DNA from: Actinoplanes regularis
GTDB lineage: Bacteria > Actinomycetota > Actinomycetes > Mycobacteriales > Micromonosporaceae
NCBI RefSeq assembly: GCF_900188005.1
Contig: NZ_FZNR01000029.1
Location: 1 to 64,000, forward strand
Direction: 5' to 3'
DNA length: 64,000 nucleotides
Positions 1 to 9,793 of this stretch are shown piece by piece (position 1 is the first letter of the stretch; every line of letters begins with the position of its first letter). The notes beneath the pieces are model-generated. The model saw nothing but the letters and a program-made list of their open reading frames with translations. It made no database searches and had not been told where the DNA came from. The translations under genes and the position numbers were made by a program.

Positions 1-60
1 CCCTACGTCGCCGGGTACTGGCAAGCCTCATGACCAGCCGGAACACCACGCCATCGAGCG

Positions 61-2010
61 ATGACGAACTACCAGAAACTCACAAACCGGCCTCTCATGC
101 CGACCGACGCTGGGGTGGGGGAGAAAATTGCTGCGCGGCTGCGGACGCTGCTGCAAGACCGTCAGCGTGGGCCGGTCCTGGTGTTGGCCACGATGTGGCA
201 GCAGTTCTGGAACGTGCTGACGGTCCGGCCGAGTCCTGGGCAGTCCGATTCTCACGGCCAGGCTCGGGAACTGCTGGCCGGAAGTGTGGTCCCGGTCGCG
301 GAGACGTTCAAAGCTAATGAACTTGGTGAACTGATCCAGCCTGGTGCCGACCTTCGACTACGGCACGCCGCCGACCACGCTGAAGCTGGCCGGATCGCGC
401 AGTATCTGGCCGGAGCACCCGAGCTTGAGGCTCGCTACCGGATTGCCAGAGCGGCGACCAAGGCCATCATCGACGTTGCAATGGATGCTCGTCGGCTCGG
501 GCATCCCGTCGCTCTGCCGCGTGCCCTGCTGAACCTGGCAGTTCTGGGCTATCTCGACGACTGCACGTGGGATGGTCTGGACGAGAACTGGCTGAATCAG
601 ACGCTGGCGGACGCCGTCCTCGATGGCAAGGGCGTCGGTGGCATGCTGACGCGGATCCAGCCTCGTCCTGGCCAGGAAGCAGCCCATGGCGGGCAGCCCT
701 GCTACCGGCTGGCTGACTATCTTGAACAACTCGGCCGAGCCGAACGTGTCGCCGTGTGCCCACCTCCGAGCTTGTGGGCGGCTTTCACCGCTGTCACCGT
801 GGACCCGGTGTTGCTGCGGCGGCTAGGCGTTCAGGCCGGATCACGGCTGCGCTTGCAGGAAGCGATCCGGCTGTATCTCAAAGCCGCCGAGCTGGGCGAT
901 CCCGATGCACTGACCGGCATCGCCGGGGTGCTCGACGGCACGGGGGAGACAATCGGCGCCGAGCGGCTGTATCAGCTTGCGCTTGACGGCGGAGCTGTCA
1001 GTGCAGCGGTGGCGCTTGCCCAGCGGCATGAACGTGCGGGAAACCTTGACGATGCGAAGGTGTTTTACCTGCGAGCGGCTGCTCGCGGCGACGGAGAGTC
1101 GCTGCTGTGTGCCGCCGACCTGTGCCGCAACGCGGGCGATCTGAGCGGTGCAGAAGCGCTCTGCAGACAAGCAGTCGACCGTCGTGTTGAAGGTGGGTTG
1201 CTCGCGCTGGCCGGTATCCGTGATCGGCTAGGGGACGATGCAGCTTATGAGGGCCTGTTGGAGCAGGGAGCCGACGTCGGTGAGGCACTTGCGCTGCAGT
1301 TTCTCGTCCATCGGCGTGTGATGCGCGAAGACCTTGCCGGAGCCGAGAGCCTGTGCCGGACCTACACGGCGCGCGGGTCTAGCGAGGCATGGATGGTCTG
1401 GGCTGGCCTTCGGGAACGGTGCGATGACTTTATGGGCGCTGCGGCCCACTACCGTCAGGCAGCAAAAACCGGCATGCCAGATGCGGTGATCGCTTTAGCC
1501 AGGATGTATGCCGAGATCGGCGACGTCGATGAGGCCAGCGACCTGTATCGCCAGGCGGTTGACCTCGGTTCCAGCAAGGCCTGGCGACCACTGGCACGGC
1601 TGATGCGCGACGCGGGAGACATGGCCGGCGTCGAGGAGATCTGCCGGGAAGCTGCGTATCGAGGTCAGCCGCACCTGTTGTTCTGGCTGGCTGGACTGCG
1701 CGAGGGGAGTGGTGACGATGCCGGCGCCGATGAGCTACGTCTGCTGGCCGCCGATCACGGCGACATGGATGCCCTCCACGATTTGGCTGAGGTTCGTATT
1801 GAGGCAGGGGATCCGGCAGGCGCGATGGCCATGTACCGGCGCGCCGTAGACCTCGGTGGCCGAGGCGCAGGTTTCGGCTGGGCTAGGTTGCTCACCGCTA
1901 CAGGTGACAGAGAGACGGCTCAGCAATTGATCCGCTTTGGGTTGACTGGCGACGGAAGGATTGCGACCGGCCTCGACCTCGGCCCCTTCAATCATCTGCT
2001 GCCGAACTGA
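61..2010 (+). CDS. TPR/Sel1-like repeat protein, probable C-terminal part of a STAND-type NTPase
   Basis: The 649-residue protein has two parts. Residues 1-230 resemble the segment that follows the NTPase core in actinobacterial STAND/TPR proteins, with phrases such as VLVLATMWQQFW, QYLAGAPELEARYRIA and AMDARRLGHPVALP. Residues 260-640 are about a dozen TPR/Sel1-like units with recurring AxxLYRQAVDLG patterns, a protein-interaction solenoid. No Walker A or B motif is present. An in-frame stop at 31-33 lies just upstream of ATG 61, so the N-terminal ATPase half is missing or lies in another frame outside the window. No transmembrane segment is seen. It stands 0.5 kb upstream of the DISARM operon on the same strand. 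A regulatory or defence-associated sensor role is inference only. I read it as a truncated gene, though a short stand-alone form is possible. Confidence 0.6.
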   Translation: MTNYQKLTNRPLMPTDAGVGEKIAARLRTLLQDRQRGPVLVLATMWQQFWNVLTVRPSPGQSDSHGQARELLAGSVVPVAETFKANELGELIQPGADLRLRHAADHAEAGRIAQYLAGAPELEARYRIARAATKAIIDVAMDARRLGHPVALPRALLNLAVLGYLDDCTWDGLDENWLNQTLADAVLDGKGVGGMLTRIQPRPGQEAAHGGQPCYRLADYLEQLGRAERVAVCPPPSLWAAFTAVTVDPVLLRRLGVQAGSRLRLQEAIRLYLKAAELGDPDALTGIAGVLDGTGETIGAERLYQLALDGGAVSAAVALAQRHERAGNLDDAKVFYLRAAARGDGESLLCAADLCRNAGDLSGAEALCRQAVDRRVEGGLLALAGIRDRLGDDAAYEGLLEQGADVGEALALQFLVHRRVMREDLAGAESLCRTYTARGSSEAWMVWAGLRERCDDFMGAAAHYRQAAKTGMPDAVIALARMYAEIGDVDEASDLYRQAVDLGSSKAWRPLARLMRDAGDMAGVEEICREAAYRGQPHLLFWLAGLREGSGDDAGADELRLLAADHGDMDALHDLAEVRIEAGDPAGAMAMYRRAVDLGGRGAGFGWARLLTATGDRETAQQLIRFGLTGDGRIATGLDLGPFNHLLPN

Positions 2011-2534
2011 ATGGGATGCGGTTTGCGCCGCGGACAATTGCCGTTTTTGGTGAAATGTCCGCTCCGGGTTTGATGGAGACATCCAAACCTAACTAGTCAT
2101 CGGCGAAGATGCTCGATCACTCTCTCACCCGGGCGACGTCGAGCCTTTCGGGCTGGCGACCACGTTGTCGCCCAGCGCGCCCGGCGCTCGCCACCTCGGT
2201 CGGATCCAGCGAGGGAATCCTTCGGGTCCAGCCAGCGGTGTCCTACTGCGCAGAATCCGTTCCAGAGATTGACGATTTCTTCCGGCGCCGACCAGGACCT
2301 CACACAACTGGCGCGCGAGGATCGCTCCCGTAGTGCCGCTTATGGTGCTCGCGAATGCGATCTTGAACTCGGACGGTTCCCCACCGGAAGCTCGGCTGAG
2401 CTGAACCGCCTGATTAACGGATCGAGCTGGTGATCGGCAGTCCGCGTCCGCTGACCGGAGCTTCATGTCTGACGTCGACACCAGCCGAACGAGACATCGT
2501 GTATGGGCCGGGCACGATCCGTTAATGTTCGGCG
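2011..2534. other. 524-base stretch without a convincing gene
   Basis: This is the gap between the TPR gene and drmD. Just after the TPR stop there is a 7-bp inverted repeat, GCGGACA at 2030-2036 and TGTCCGC at 2056-2062, with a 19-base loop and no T-run; it could be a weak terminator. Positions 2064-2079 read CCGGGTTTGATGGAGA, which recurs exactly inverted at 20342-20357 beside the IS3-type element, so this may be an IS-end remnant. The rest contains only short open frames on both strands with no recognisable family. The drmD promoter is presumably near 2490-2530, but I see no clear -35/-10 pair. Confidence 0.5.
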
Positions 2535-5500
2535 GTGGCTATGTCAGCGGTAGAGACGTCGTCGGTGGCTTCGGGCGGCATGCGGAGCCCGGTTCCGGAG
2601 CCGGGCCAGGTGGTGGAGGTTCGGGGCTCCACCTGGGCGGTGGCGAAGGTCGAGCGGCAGGGCCTACCGCGCAGCCCGGCTGACGAAACAGTCGCCTCTC
2701 TCAACCACGCCGTCACCCTGCAAGCTCTTGACGAGGATCGGCTCGGCGAGGAGTTGACAGTCGTCTGGGAGCTGGAGGTCGGACACACGGTCACCCCGGC
2801 TCAGGGACTGCCAACACAGATCAACCGGGACGCCTTCGACGATCCGAACACTCTTGCCGGGTTCGTCGACGCGATGCGGTGGGGCGCGGTGACCTCCGCA
2901 GACGACCGCAGCGTGCAGGCGCCGTTCCACTCCGGTGTCGCTGTCGAGGCGTATCAGCTGGAACCGTTGCGCCGGGCGCTGTCGTCACCTCGCACCAACC
3001 TGCTGCTGGCCGACGATGTCGGCCTCGGTAAGACGATCGAAGCGGGACTTGTGGTGCAGGAGTTGCTTCTGCGGCACCGGGCGCGAACCGCGATCGTGGT
3101 GTGCCCGCCGAGTCTGGCGCTGAAGTGGCAGGACGAGATGCGAGACAAGTTCGGCCTGGACTTCACCATCATCAACAGCGACATGATGCGTGAGGTACGC
3201 CGCCGGTACGGCTTGCACTCGAACCCGTTCCAGCTGTTCCCACGGGTGATCGTGAGCATGGCGTGGCTGCCGAGCGTGCGGGCCCAGCGGATGCTGCGGG
3301 ACGTGTACGCCCAGGCGGCAAGCACGAAGACCGCCCGGCGGTACGCGTTCGACATCATGATCGTGGACGAGGCGCACCATGTCGCGCCGGCCAGCCCGTC
3401 GGCGGTCGGTGGTGGTCGTGGCTACGCGGTCGATACTCAGCGCACGATCGCCGTGCGGGAGCTGGCGGAAAAGTGCGAGCACCGCCTGTTCCTGAGTGCG
3501 ACTCCGCACAACGGGCACCCAGAGTCGTTCACCGCGCTGATGGAGATGATCGACTCGCGGCGATTCAGCCGTGGCGCCCTGCTGGACGAGAAGGCGTTGA
3601 AGGAGGTGACGGTCCGCCGGCTGAAGTCGGATCCCGCTCTGGCGTACAAGAACTTCCGGCCTCGGGAGTTGAAGGGCATCGCGTTCACGCCGAGTGCCGA
3701 AGAACAGGAGATGTTCTCGCTGCTGGACCGGATCCTGTCGGAGAGCGCGAAGGCGAACGGCACCGGAGCCTCCGGCGACATCACCGCGATGCTGTTCAAG
3801 AAGCGGTTCCTGTCCAGCCCGTGGGCGTTCGGCATGACCTTGCGGTCCTACCTTGATGCCCGATCGGTGGGGCAGGAGTCCTCGGACTGGGACTACGACG
3901 ACATTCTCGGCGAAGGCCAAGCCGACGAGGAAGAAGGCCTCTGGGAGCAGGACGAGGCGACCGTCCTGCGGGACAGCAAGTCCAGCGACCCCCTGGTGGC
4001 AGCCGGACCCGGTGAGCTGGAGCGACTGGCCGAATGGGGTCTCGGTTTCGCGAGCCGTCCGGACTCCCGGCTCGATGAGTTGATCAGGACGTTGGAGGCG
4101 ATCTGCCGGCCGTCCGGGTTCTGGTCCAACGAGCGGGTCGTGGTGTTCACCGAGTACGCGCACACCCTGGAGTGGGTCCAGCGCGTCCTGGTGCAGCAGG
4201 GCTACGGCGACGTGCTGGAGGTGATCCAAGGACAGACCCCGACCGAGGAACGGGAGCTGATCCGCGAGCACTTCACGACCGACCCGGTGCGCAATCCGGT
4301 ACGCGTGCTGCTGGCCACCGACGCGGCCGGTGAGGGTATCGACCTCCAGGACCACTGCCACCGGCTGATCAACCTCGACATTCCGTTCAACCCGTCGCGG
4401 CTGGAGCAGCGGATCGGCCGCATCGACCGGTATGGCCAGCAGCAGACGCCGCTGGTGTACCAGTTCATGCCGGACCGGTCGGCGACGATCTACGCCGCCG
4501 ACATGCAGTTCATGGGCCGGATCGCGCAGAAGGTCGTGACGGTCGCCCGGGACCTCGGCTCTGTGAACCAGGTGATCGCCGAGGAGATCCAGGACCACTT
4601 CACCCGTACGGCGACCACGCGGCGCGGTAAGAAGGTCGCCCTCGACGGCAACGCCATCATCACCAGGGCGCTCGCCGGCGGCATGGACCTCAACAGCCAA
4701 CTGACCCAACTCGAACAGGGGTACGCCGACAGCAAGGCCCAGCTGCATCTGGAGCCGGACAACCTGCGCCGGGTGGTGGACACCGCCCTGCGAATCAGCC
4801 ACCAGCCGCCCCTGACCGTCTCCGGTGACCATCCCGCCGACGACGGCGTGTACGTCGTGCCAGCGCTCGGCCCGGCCTGGCAGTCGACGTTGAAGGGCCT
4901 GGACACCCGCTCGAACCCGGGCGTATGGCGACCGATCACCTTCAACGACCAGGCCGCCGCCGGCAGCAAGGACGTCGTCTACGTGCACCTCGGCCATCCG
5001 CTGGTCAAGAAGGCCCAGCGGCTGCTGCGTCGGTCGCTGTGGAGTGCCGACGCCCCACTGCACCGGGTGACCGCCGTCGTCGTGGACGGCCTGGAAGAGT
5101 CGTTCGTCGCGGCCGTCACCCGCATGGTGCTGGTCGGCCGCGGTGGCCTGCGGCTGCATGAGGAGATCTTCCTGGCCGGTGTCCGGCTGCGGGGCCGCCG
5201 CGCGATCGCCGAGGAACGCGCCGAACGGCTCCTTGACCAGGCCCTCGACGCCGGCACCCTGACCTTGGCCGAAACGGACATCCGGGACGGCCTGGTTCAG
5301 GAGTGGAACGAACTGGATTCCCCGCTGCGAGCCCGGCTGTTCGACTCGATGAGCCGCCGTGCCGAGTCCCGACAGCAGCGAGTCAGTGAGCAGCTGACCA
5401 AGCGGGAACAGGTCGACGTTTCCCGGGCACGGGAGATCTTCGCCGCGTTCCGTCGCAACCTGAACGAGTCACTCGACACCTTGACCGCCAAGGAGATGCA

Positions 5501-5714
5501 GGAGCAGGCCACCCTGCTCCCCGACGACCAGCAGCGGCAACGGCACCGGGACATGGACACGATGCGCCGCCGTCTGGACGAACTCGGCGACGAGGAACAA
5601 CGCGAAATCGCGGCCATCACCGAGCGCTACCGCGACATCAAACCGCACACCACCGCCGCCGCGGTCGTCTTCGCGCTCACCCCGGCCGATGCCCAGCGAG
5701 GAGGAGCACGCTGA
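2535..5714 (+). CDS. drmD: DISARM class 1 SNF2-like helicase DrmD
   Basis: This 1059-residue SF2/SNF2-type ATPase is the marker subunit of class 1 DISARM. The Walker A region reads ADDVGLGKTIEAG near residue 160, and the DEAH box reads IVDEAHHV near residue 275. The C-terminal helicase lobe contains GEGIDLQDHCHRLINLDIPF and QRIGRIDRYGQ near residues 600-635. A helical C-terminal region rich in Arg and Glu follows. The start may be GTG 2535 or the ATG two codons later at 2541; neither has a strong ribosome site. The stop overlaps the drmMI start by one base (TGATG), which implies translational coupling. SNF2 ATPases translocate on duplex DNA. Assignment as DrmD rests on the motifs plus the exact drmD-drmMI-drmA-drmB-drmC order. 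Confidence 0.9.
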   Translation: MAMSAVETSSVASGGMRSPVPEPGQVVEVRGSTWAVAKVERQGLPRSPADETVASLNHAVTLQALDEDRLGEELTVVWELEVGHTVTPAQGLPTQINRDAFDDPNTLAGFVDAMRWGAVTSADDRSVQAPFHSGVAVEAYQLEPLRRALSSPRTNLLLADDVGLGKTIEAGLVVQELLLRHRARTAIVVCPPSLALKWQDEMRDKFGLDFTIINSDMMREVRRRYGLHSNPFQLFPRVIVSMAWLPSVRAQRMLRDVYAQAASTKTARRYAFDIMIVDEAHHVAPASPSAVGGGRGYAVDTQRTIAVRELAEKCEHRLFLSATPHNGHPESFTALMEMIDSRRFSRGALLDEKALKEVTVRRLKSDPALAYKNFRPRELKGIAFTPSAEEQEMFSLLDRILSESAKANGTGASGDITAMLFKKRFLSSPWAFGMTLRSYLDARSVGQESSDWDYDDILGEGQADEEEGLWEQDEATVLRDSKSSDPLVAAGPGELERLAEWGLGFASRPDSRLDELIRTLEAICRPSGFWSNERVVVFTEYAHTLEWVQRVLVQQGYGDVLEVIQGQTPTEERELIREHFTTDPVRNPVRVLLATDAAGEGIDLQDHCHRLINLDIPFNPSRLEQRIGRIDRYGQQQTPLVYQFMPDRSATIYAADMQFMGRIAQKVVTVARDLGSVNQVIAEEIQDHFTRTATTRRGKKVALDGNAIITRALAGGMDLNSQLTQLEQGYADSKAQLHLEPDNLRRVVDTALRISHQPPLTVSGDHPADDGVYVVPALGPAWQSTLKGLDTRSNPGVWRPITFNDQAAAGSKDVVYVHLGHPLVKKAQRLLRRSLWSADAPLHRVTAVVVDGLEESFVAAVTRMVLVGRGGLRLHEEIFLAGVRLRGRRAIAEERAERLLDQALDAGTLTLAETDIRDGLVQEWNELDSPLRARLFDSMSRRAESRQQRVSEQLTKREQVDVSRAREIFAAFRRNLNESLDTLTAKEMQEQATLLPDDQQRQRHRDMDTMRRRLDELGDEEQREIAAITERYRDIKPHTTAAAVVFALTPADAQRGGAR

Positions 5715-8700
5715 TGCCCCCCGCCCGTACCTTCCGCCCCAAGACCGCCGCCGAACTGCACCGGGCCTGGCTGGAACTCGTCGAGACCGACGGCCCGTTC
5801 CTCGCCATCCCACCCCTGAAACGCGTCTGGCCGCAAGGCATCCCCGCCCTCGACCCGGACCGGCTCGACGCCCTGCGGCAGGCCAAACCGGCGTTCGACC
5901 ACGCCTGGGAAGCCCTCGACATCGAACCCGACGATCAAACCCGCCAGACCAAGTACGCCGACGCCCGCGACGTCTGGGTACAGGCCGTACTGCGTGATGT
6001 GATCGGCTGGCGCGAGCTGCTGGCCTGGGGACCCGAGTCCGCACCAGGTATCACCGCGCACGCACCCGACCGAAGGCTGGCGGTCACCCCGGACGGAGCA
6101 CTACGCGGCCCCGACGGCATCGGTGCACTGGTCAGCGTCGTCGACAAGACCGACAGCCTGCACGCCACCGGCACCGACGGCTGGGCCGCCACCGCCGTCG
6201 ACCGGATGGAGGCAATGCTTCGCGCCTCCGGGGTCACGATCGGCATCGTCACCGACGGTCGCTGGTGGGCGCTGGTCTGTGCCCGGCCGAAAGCGATGGT
6301 CGCCTCCGGCATCGTCGACGCCCAGACCTGGGTCGAGGAACCGCTGACCCGCAACGCGTTCCTCACCGTCACCGCCCGGCAGTACATCGTCGGTGGCGAC
6401 CCGAACGAACGACTCCCGAAACTCTTCGAGGAATCCGTCGCCGCCGCTGAGGAGATCACCGAAGCCCTCGGCGCCCAGGTCCGCCGCGCCGTCGAACTCC
6501 TGGTCCAGGCGTTCGACGAGGTCTCCACCGACCACCGGGCCAAGAAGCTCCCCGATCCGCTGCCGGCCGACCCGCACGAGACCTACTCTGCCGCGGTCAC
6601 GGTCATGATGCGCGTCGTCTTCCTGCTCTTCGCCGAGGAACGCGGCCTGCTGCCGCAGAGCGAGCTGTTCCTTCAGGGGTACGGCATCAGCGGCGAGCTG
6701 GATGCCCTCGAACACCGCAACATCGGCGACGGCGAGGAGTCTCTGGACAGCACCTACCTGACCTGGCACCGGCTGCTCGCCACCAGTCAGGCCCTGTACA
6801 GCGGCGCCAGCTTCGAGAACATGCGTATGCCTGCGTACGGGGGCTCGCTGTTCGACCCCGACCGCCACCCGTTCCTGACCGCATCGAACGAGAACAGCAC
6901 CCTGGCCCTTCCGGTCCCCGACCGGGTCATGCTGCACGTTCTACGCTCCGTGCAGGTTGCCCAGCTCAAGGGCGGCGACGCCCGCCGCATCTCGTTCCGT
7001 GACATCGACGTCGAACAGATCGGCTACATCTACGAGGGCCTGCTCGGCTACACCTGCACCCGCGTCCACGAGGTTCACGTCGGTCTGGTCGGCACCGCCG
7101 GCTCCGAACCCGAAGTCTCCCTCACTCTGCTCGAACAGCTCGCCGACCAGCACGGTACGCCGGCCGCACTCGCGAAGGCCGTTATCGCGTGGCTCAAGGA
7201 GCACCAGCCTGGCGCGGTTGCGCCCAGCGCCAATGCTCTCGCCAGACTCCTCACTACGGCTCCCGGTGAGGACGCCGACCGGCACCTGCGGGCTGTCACC
7301 AAGGACGAGGAACTCCGCGAACGGCTACGCCAGTGGGCCACCGTCACCAAACCAGACCTTCGCGGCCGACCAACCGTGGTCCTCGCCGACGGGCTGCTGG
7401 TCACCGAGACCCCGTCCCGCAAGAACGCCGGCGCCCACTACACCCCCCGGGACCTCGCCGAACGCGTCGCCCGGCACGCCCTCGAACCGCTCTGCTACTC
7501 CCCGGGCCCCCACCAGACCCCCACCCAAGAAGACTGGCAGATCCGCCAGGGATACGAAATCTTGAACCTCAAGGTCGCCGACATCGCCGCCGGCTCCGGC
7601 GCCTTCCTGGTCGCCGCCGCCCGCTACCTCGCCGACCGACTCGTCGAAGCGTGGGACCAACATGGCTCGGCCCAGACCGCCCAACGCGACCTCAAGCAAC
7701 ACGCCATCCGCGAAGTTGTCGCCCGCTGCCTCTATGGCGCCGATGTCAACCCGATGGCCGTCGAGATGTGCAAACTCTCCCTCTGGCTGGTCTCCCTCGA
7801 CCGGGACCTCCCGTTCTCCTTCGTCGACGACAAGATTCTGCACGGCAACACGCTGCTCGGCCTTACCAACCTTCGCCAGCTCGAACAACTCCACATCGAC
7901 GCACCGAAGTTCCGACAGGCACCACTGACCGGAATCGTCAACCTCAAGAGCGTCATCGACTCGGCTGTGGCGATCCGCCGCGAACTCGCCAGCGAGGTCA
8001 AGGAGAACGACCCCCAGCGGAGTGCCAGCGCGAAGCGCCGCCTCCTCGACCAGCTCCACACTTCTACGGCGCTGCTCACCAAGGCCGCCGACGGCGTCAT
8101 CGCCGCTGGCCTCCGCCTCGGCGGAGCACCGACCAGATCTCTCGAGGAAAGCTACGAGAGCCTGGCCGAGGCCGTCCGGGCCACATTCCCCAGGAGTACG
8201 GCCGAAGCCGACTCCACCATGCTCGACGAGATCATCGACGAGGGTCTGATTCCTTCCGTCACCACGGACTACGAGCGTTGGAAGCCCCTGCACTGGGTCC
8301 TCGAAGTCCCCGACGTCATCGTCGGCCACGGCGGCTTCGACGCCATCATCGGCAACCCGCCCTTCCTCGGAGGCCAGAAACTCACCGGCGCCATAGGCAC
8401 CAACATGCGCGACTGGTTCGTCAACCAGATCGCTGACGGCACCCGAGGCAGCGCCGACCTTGTCGCCTACTTCCTGCTCCGCGCCGCCACCCTGCTGCGC
8501 AGCACCGGAACACTCGGCGTGATCGCCACCAACACAGTCGCTCAGGGCGATACTCGCCAGGTAGGCCTCGACCGGGTCGTCGACAATGGCCTCACGATCA
8601 CCCGAGCCATCCAGAGCGCCCCTTGGCCGTCCGCGAGCGCGAACCTCGAGTACGCGGCAGTTTGGGGCAGCCGCGGGCCGGTCGCGGACGAAGCGCATCG

Positions 8701-9793
8701 AGTCGCGGACGACATCCTCGTGCCACGAATCTCGACTCTTCTCGAGGCAGAGGGCCAGGTCGCTGGACCTCCCGCCCGGCTGAAGGAGAACGAAGACATC
8801 GCCTTTCAAGGCTGCACGGTATTGGGTATGGGGTTCGTGCTCGAACCCGACGAGGCCCAAGCCTTCATCGCGGAGGACGAACGAAACCGCGACGTGCTGT
8901 ACCCCTACCTCAACGGCGAGGACCTGAACTCGAACCCGGACAACGGAGCCTCCCGCTGGGTCATCGACTTCACCGGTCGGTGCGAGAAGTGCGCCGCTCG
9001 CTACAAAGGCCCATACGAACGCGTATTGCAGCTTGTAAAGCCCGAGCGCGCGAAGAACCTGCGCGAGTCATCAAAGAAGTACTGGTGGTTGTATGAGCGT
9101 AGTCGGCCCGAGATGCGTCAGACGATCGAGAACCTGGACCACGTGCTTACGATGGCTCGCATCAGCAAGACAGTAATGCCGCTTCGAGTTGCGAACGACT
9201 TCGTCTTCAACGAGAAGACGTGCGTATTCGCAACGGACTCGTATGCCGATCAGGCTGTTCTGTCATCCATCGTTCATCAAGCGTGGGCGATCAAGTACAG
9301 CTCAACACTCCGGACCGACGTGAGCTACACACCGTCAGATGTCTTCGCCACCCTCCCTCGGCCAGAGGCAACGCCCGAACTCGATGAGATTGGCCGACGC
9401 CTGGACGAAGAACGCCGAGAGGTCATGCTCCGTCGGCGACTGGGGCTGACGAAGCTGTACAACTTTGTAAACGACCCAGGACTGGACGATGGCAGCGACC
9501 GTGACGTCGCGAACCTCCGCCAGCTACATGTCCAGCTCGATGAAGCAGTGATGGCTACCTACGGCTGGTCAGACGTGTCGTTGGATCACGGTTTTCACAG
9601 GTACCGTCAAATGACTCGATGGACCGTCAGCCCAGCGGCACGAGTGCAGATCGTGGATCGCTTGTTGGAAGAGAATCTTCGTCGCGCAGCGGCGCAGGAG
9701 AAGACGGAACAGCCCAAGAAGACGACGGCGAAGAGCGCGCGAGCAAGTAGTCGGCGGCCGGTCGTGAACGAGGATCAGGGGACGCTGCTGTGA
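5714..9793 (+). CDS. drmMI: DISARM class 1 N6-adenine DNA methyltransferase DrmMI
   Basis: The protein is 1359 residues. The central methyltransferase has the SAM motif VADIAAGSGAFLVAAARYL near residue 622 and the catalytic motif IIGNPPF near residue 880, the NPPF signature of N6-adenine or N4-cytosine amino-methylases of the Eco57I/PglX type. In class 1 DISARM this subunit is thought to mark self DNA and to supply sequence recognition through its C-terminal region. The ATG overlaps the drmD stop by one base, and the stop overlaps drmA (GTGA). Codon use changes inside the gene. Up to about 8600 it is strongly C-ending, whereas roughly 8600-9790, the expected target-recognition region, is mixed and more AT-rich. 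That is compatible with replacement of the specificity region. The frame is intact. Confidence 0.92.
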   Translation: MPPARTFRPKTAAELHRAWLELVETDGPFLAIPPLKRVWPQGIPALDPDRLDALRQAKPAFDHAWEALDIEPDDQTRQTKYADARDVWVQAVLRDVIGWRELLAWGPESAPGITAHAPDRRLAVTPDGALRGPDGIGALVSVVDKTDSLHATGTDGWAATAVDRMEAMLRASGVTIGIVTDGRWWALVCARPKAMVASGIVDAQTWVEEPLTRNAFLTVTARQYIVGGDPNERLPKLFEESVAAAEEITEALGAQVRRAVELLVQAFDEVSTDHRAKKLPDPLPADPHETYSAAVTVMMRVVFLLFAEERGLLPQSELFLQGYGISGELDALEHRNIGDGEESLDSTYLTWHRLLATSQALYSGASFENMRMPAYGGSLFDPDRHPFLTASNENSTLALPVPDRVMLHVLRSVQVAQLKGGDARRISFRDIDVEQIGYIYEGLLGYTCTRVHEVHVGLVGTAGSEPEVSLTLLEQLADQHGTPAALAKAVIAWLKEHQPGAVAPSANALARLLTTAPGEDADRHLRAVTKDEELRERLRQWATVTKPDLRGRPTVVLADGLLVTETPSRKNAGAHYTPRDLAERVARHALEPLCYSPGPHQTPTQEDWQIRQGYEILNLKVADIAAGSGAFLVAAARYLADRLVEAWDQHGSAQTAQRDLKQHAIREVVARCLYGADVNPMAVEMCKLSLWLVSLDRDLPFSFVDDKILHGNTLLGLTNLRQLEQLHIDAPKFRQAPLTGIVNLKSVIDSAVAIRRELASEVKENDPQRSASAKRRLLDQLHTSTALLTKAADGVIAAGLRLGGAPTRSLEESYESLAEAVRATFPRSTAEADSTMLDEIIDEGLIPSVTTDYERWKPLHWVLEVPDVIVGHGGFDAIIGNPPFLGGQKLTGAIGTNMRDWFVNQIADGTRGSADLVAYFLLRAATLLRSTGTLGVIATNTVAQGDTRQVGLDRVVDNGLTITRAIQSAPWPSASANLEYAAVWGSRGPVADEAHRVADDILVPRISTLLEAEGQVAGPPARLKENEDIAFQGCTVLGMGFVLEPDEAQAFIAEDERNRDVLYPYLNGEDLNSNPDNGASRWVIDFTGRCEKCAARYKGPYERVLQLVKPERAKNLRESSKKYWWLYERSRPEMRQTIENLDHVLTMARISKTVMPLRVANDFVFNEKTCVFATDSYADQAVLSSIVHQAWAIKYSSTLRTDVSYTPSDVFATLPRPEATPELDEIGRRLDEERREVMLRRRLGLTKLYNFVNDPGLDDGSDRDVANLRQLHVQLDEAVMATYGWSDVSLDHGFHRYRQMTRWTVSPAARVQIVDRLLEENLRRAAAQEKTEQPKKTTAKSARASSRRPVVNEDQGTLL

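Noticed and set aside
2985..5159. A 724-codon open frame on the minus strand across drmD
   Set aside because: It is the complement of a strongly coding gene with helicase motifs; the minus reading is His/Arg/Gln-rich with no domain.
7325..8860. A 511-codon minus-strand frame inside drmMI
   Set aside because: It mirrors the methyltransferase core and has low-complexity Gly/Val/Glu composition typical of antisense frames in GC-rich DNA.
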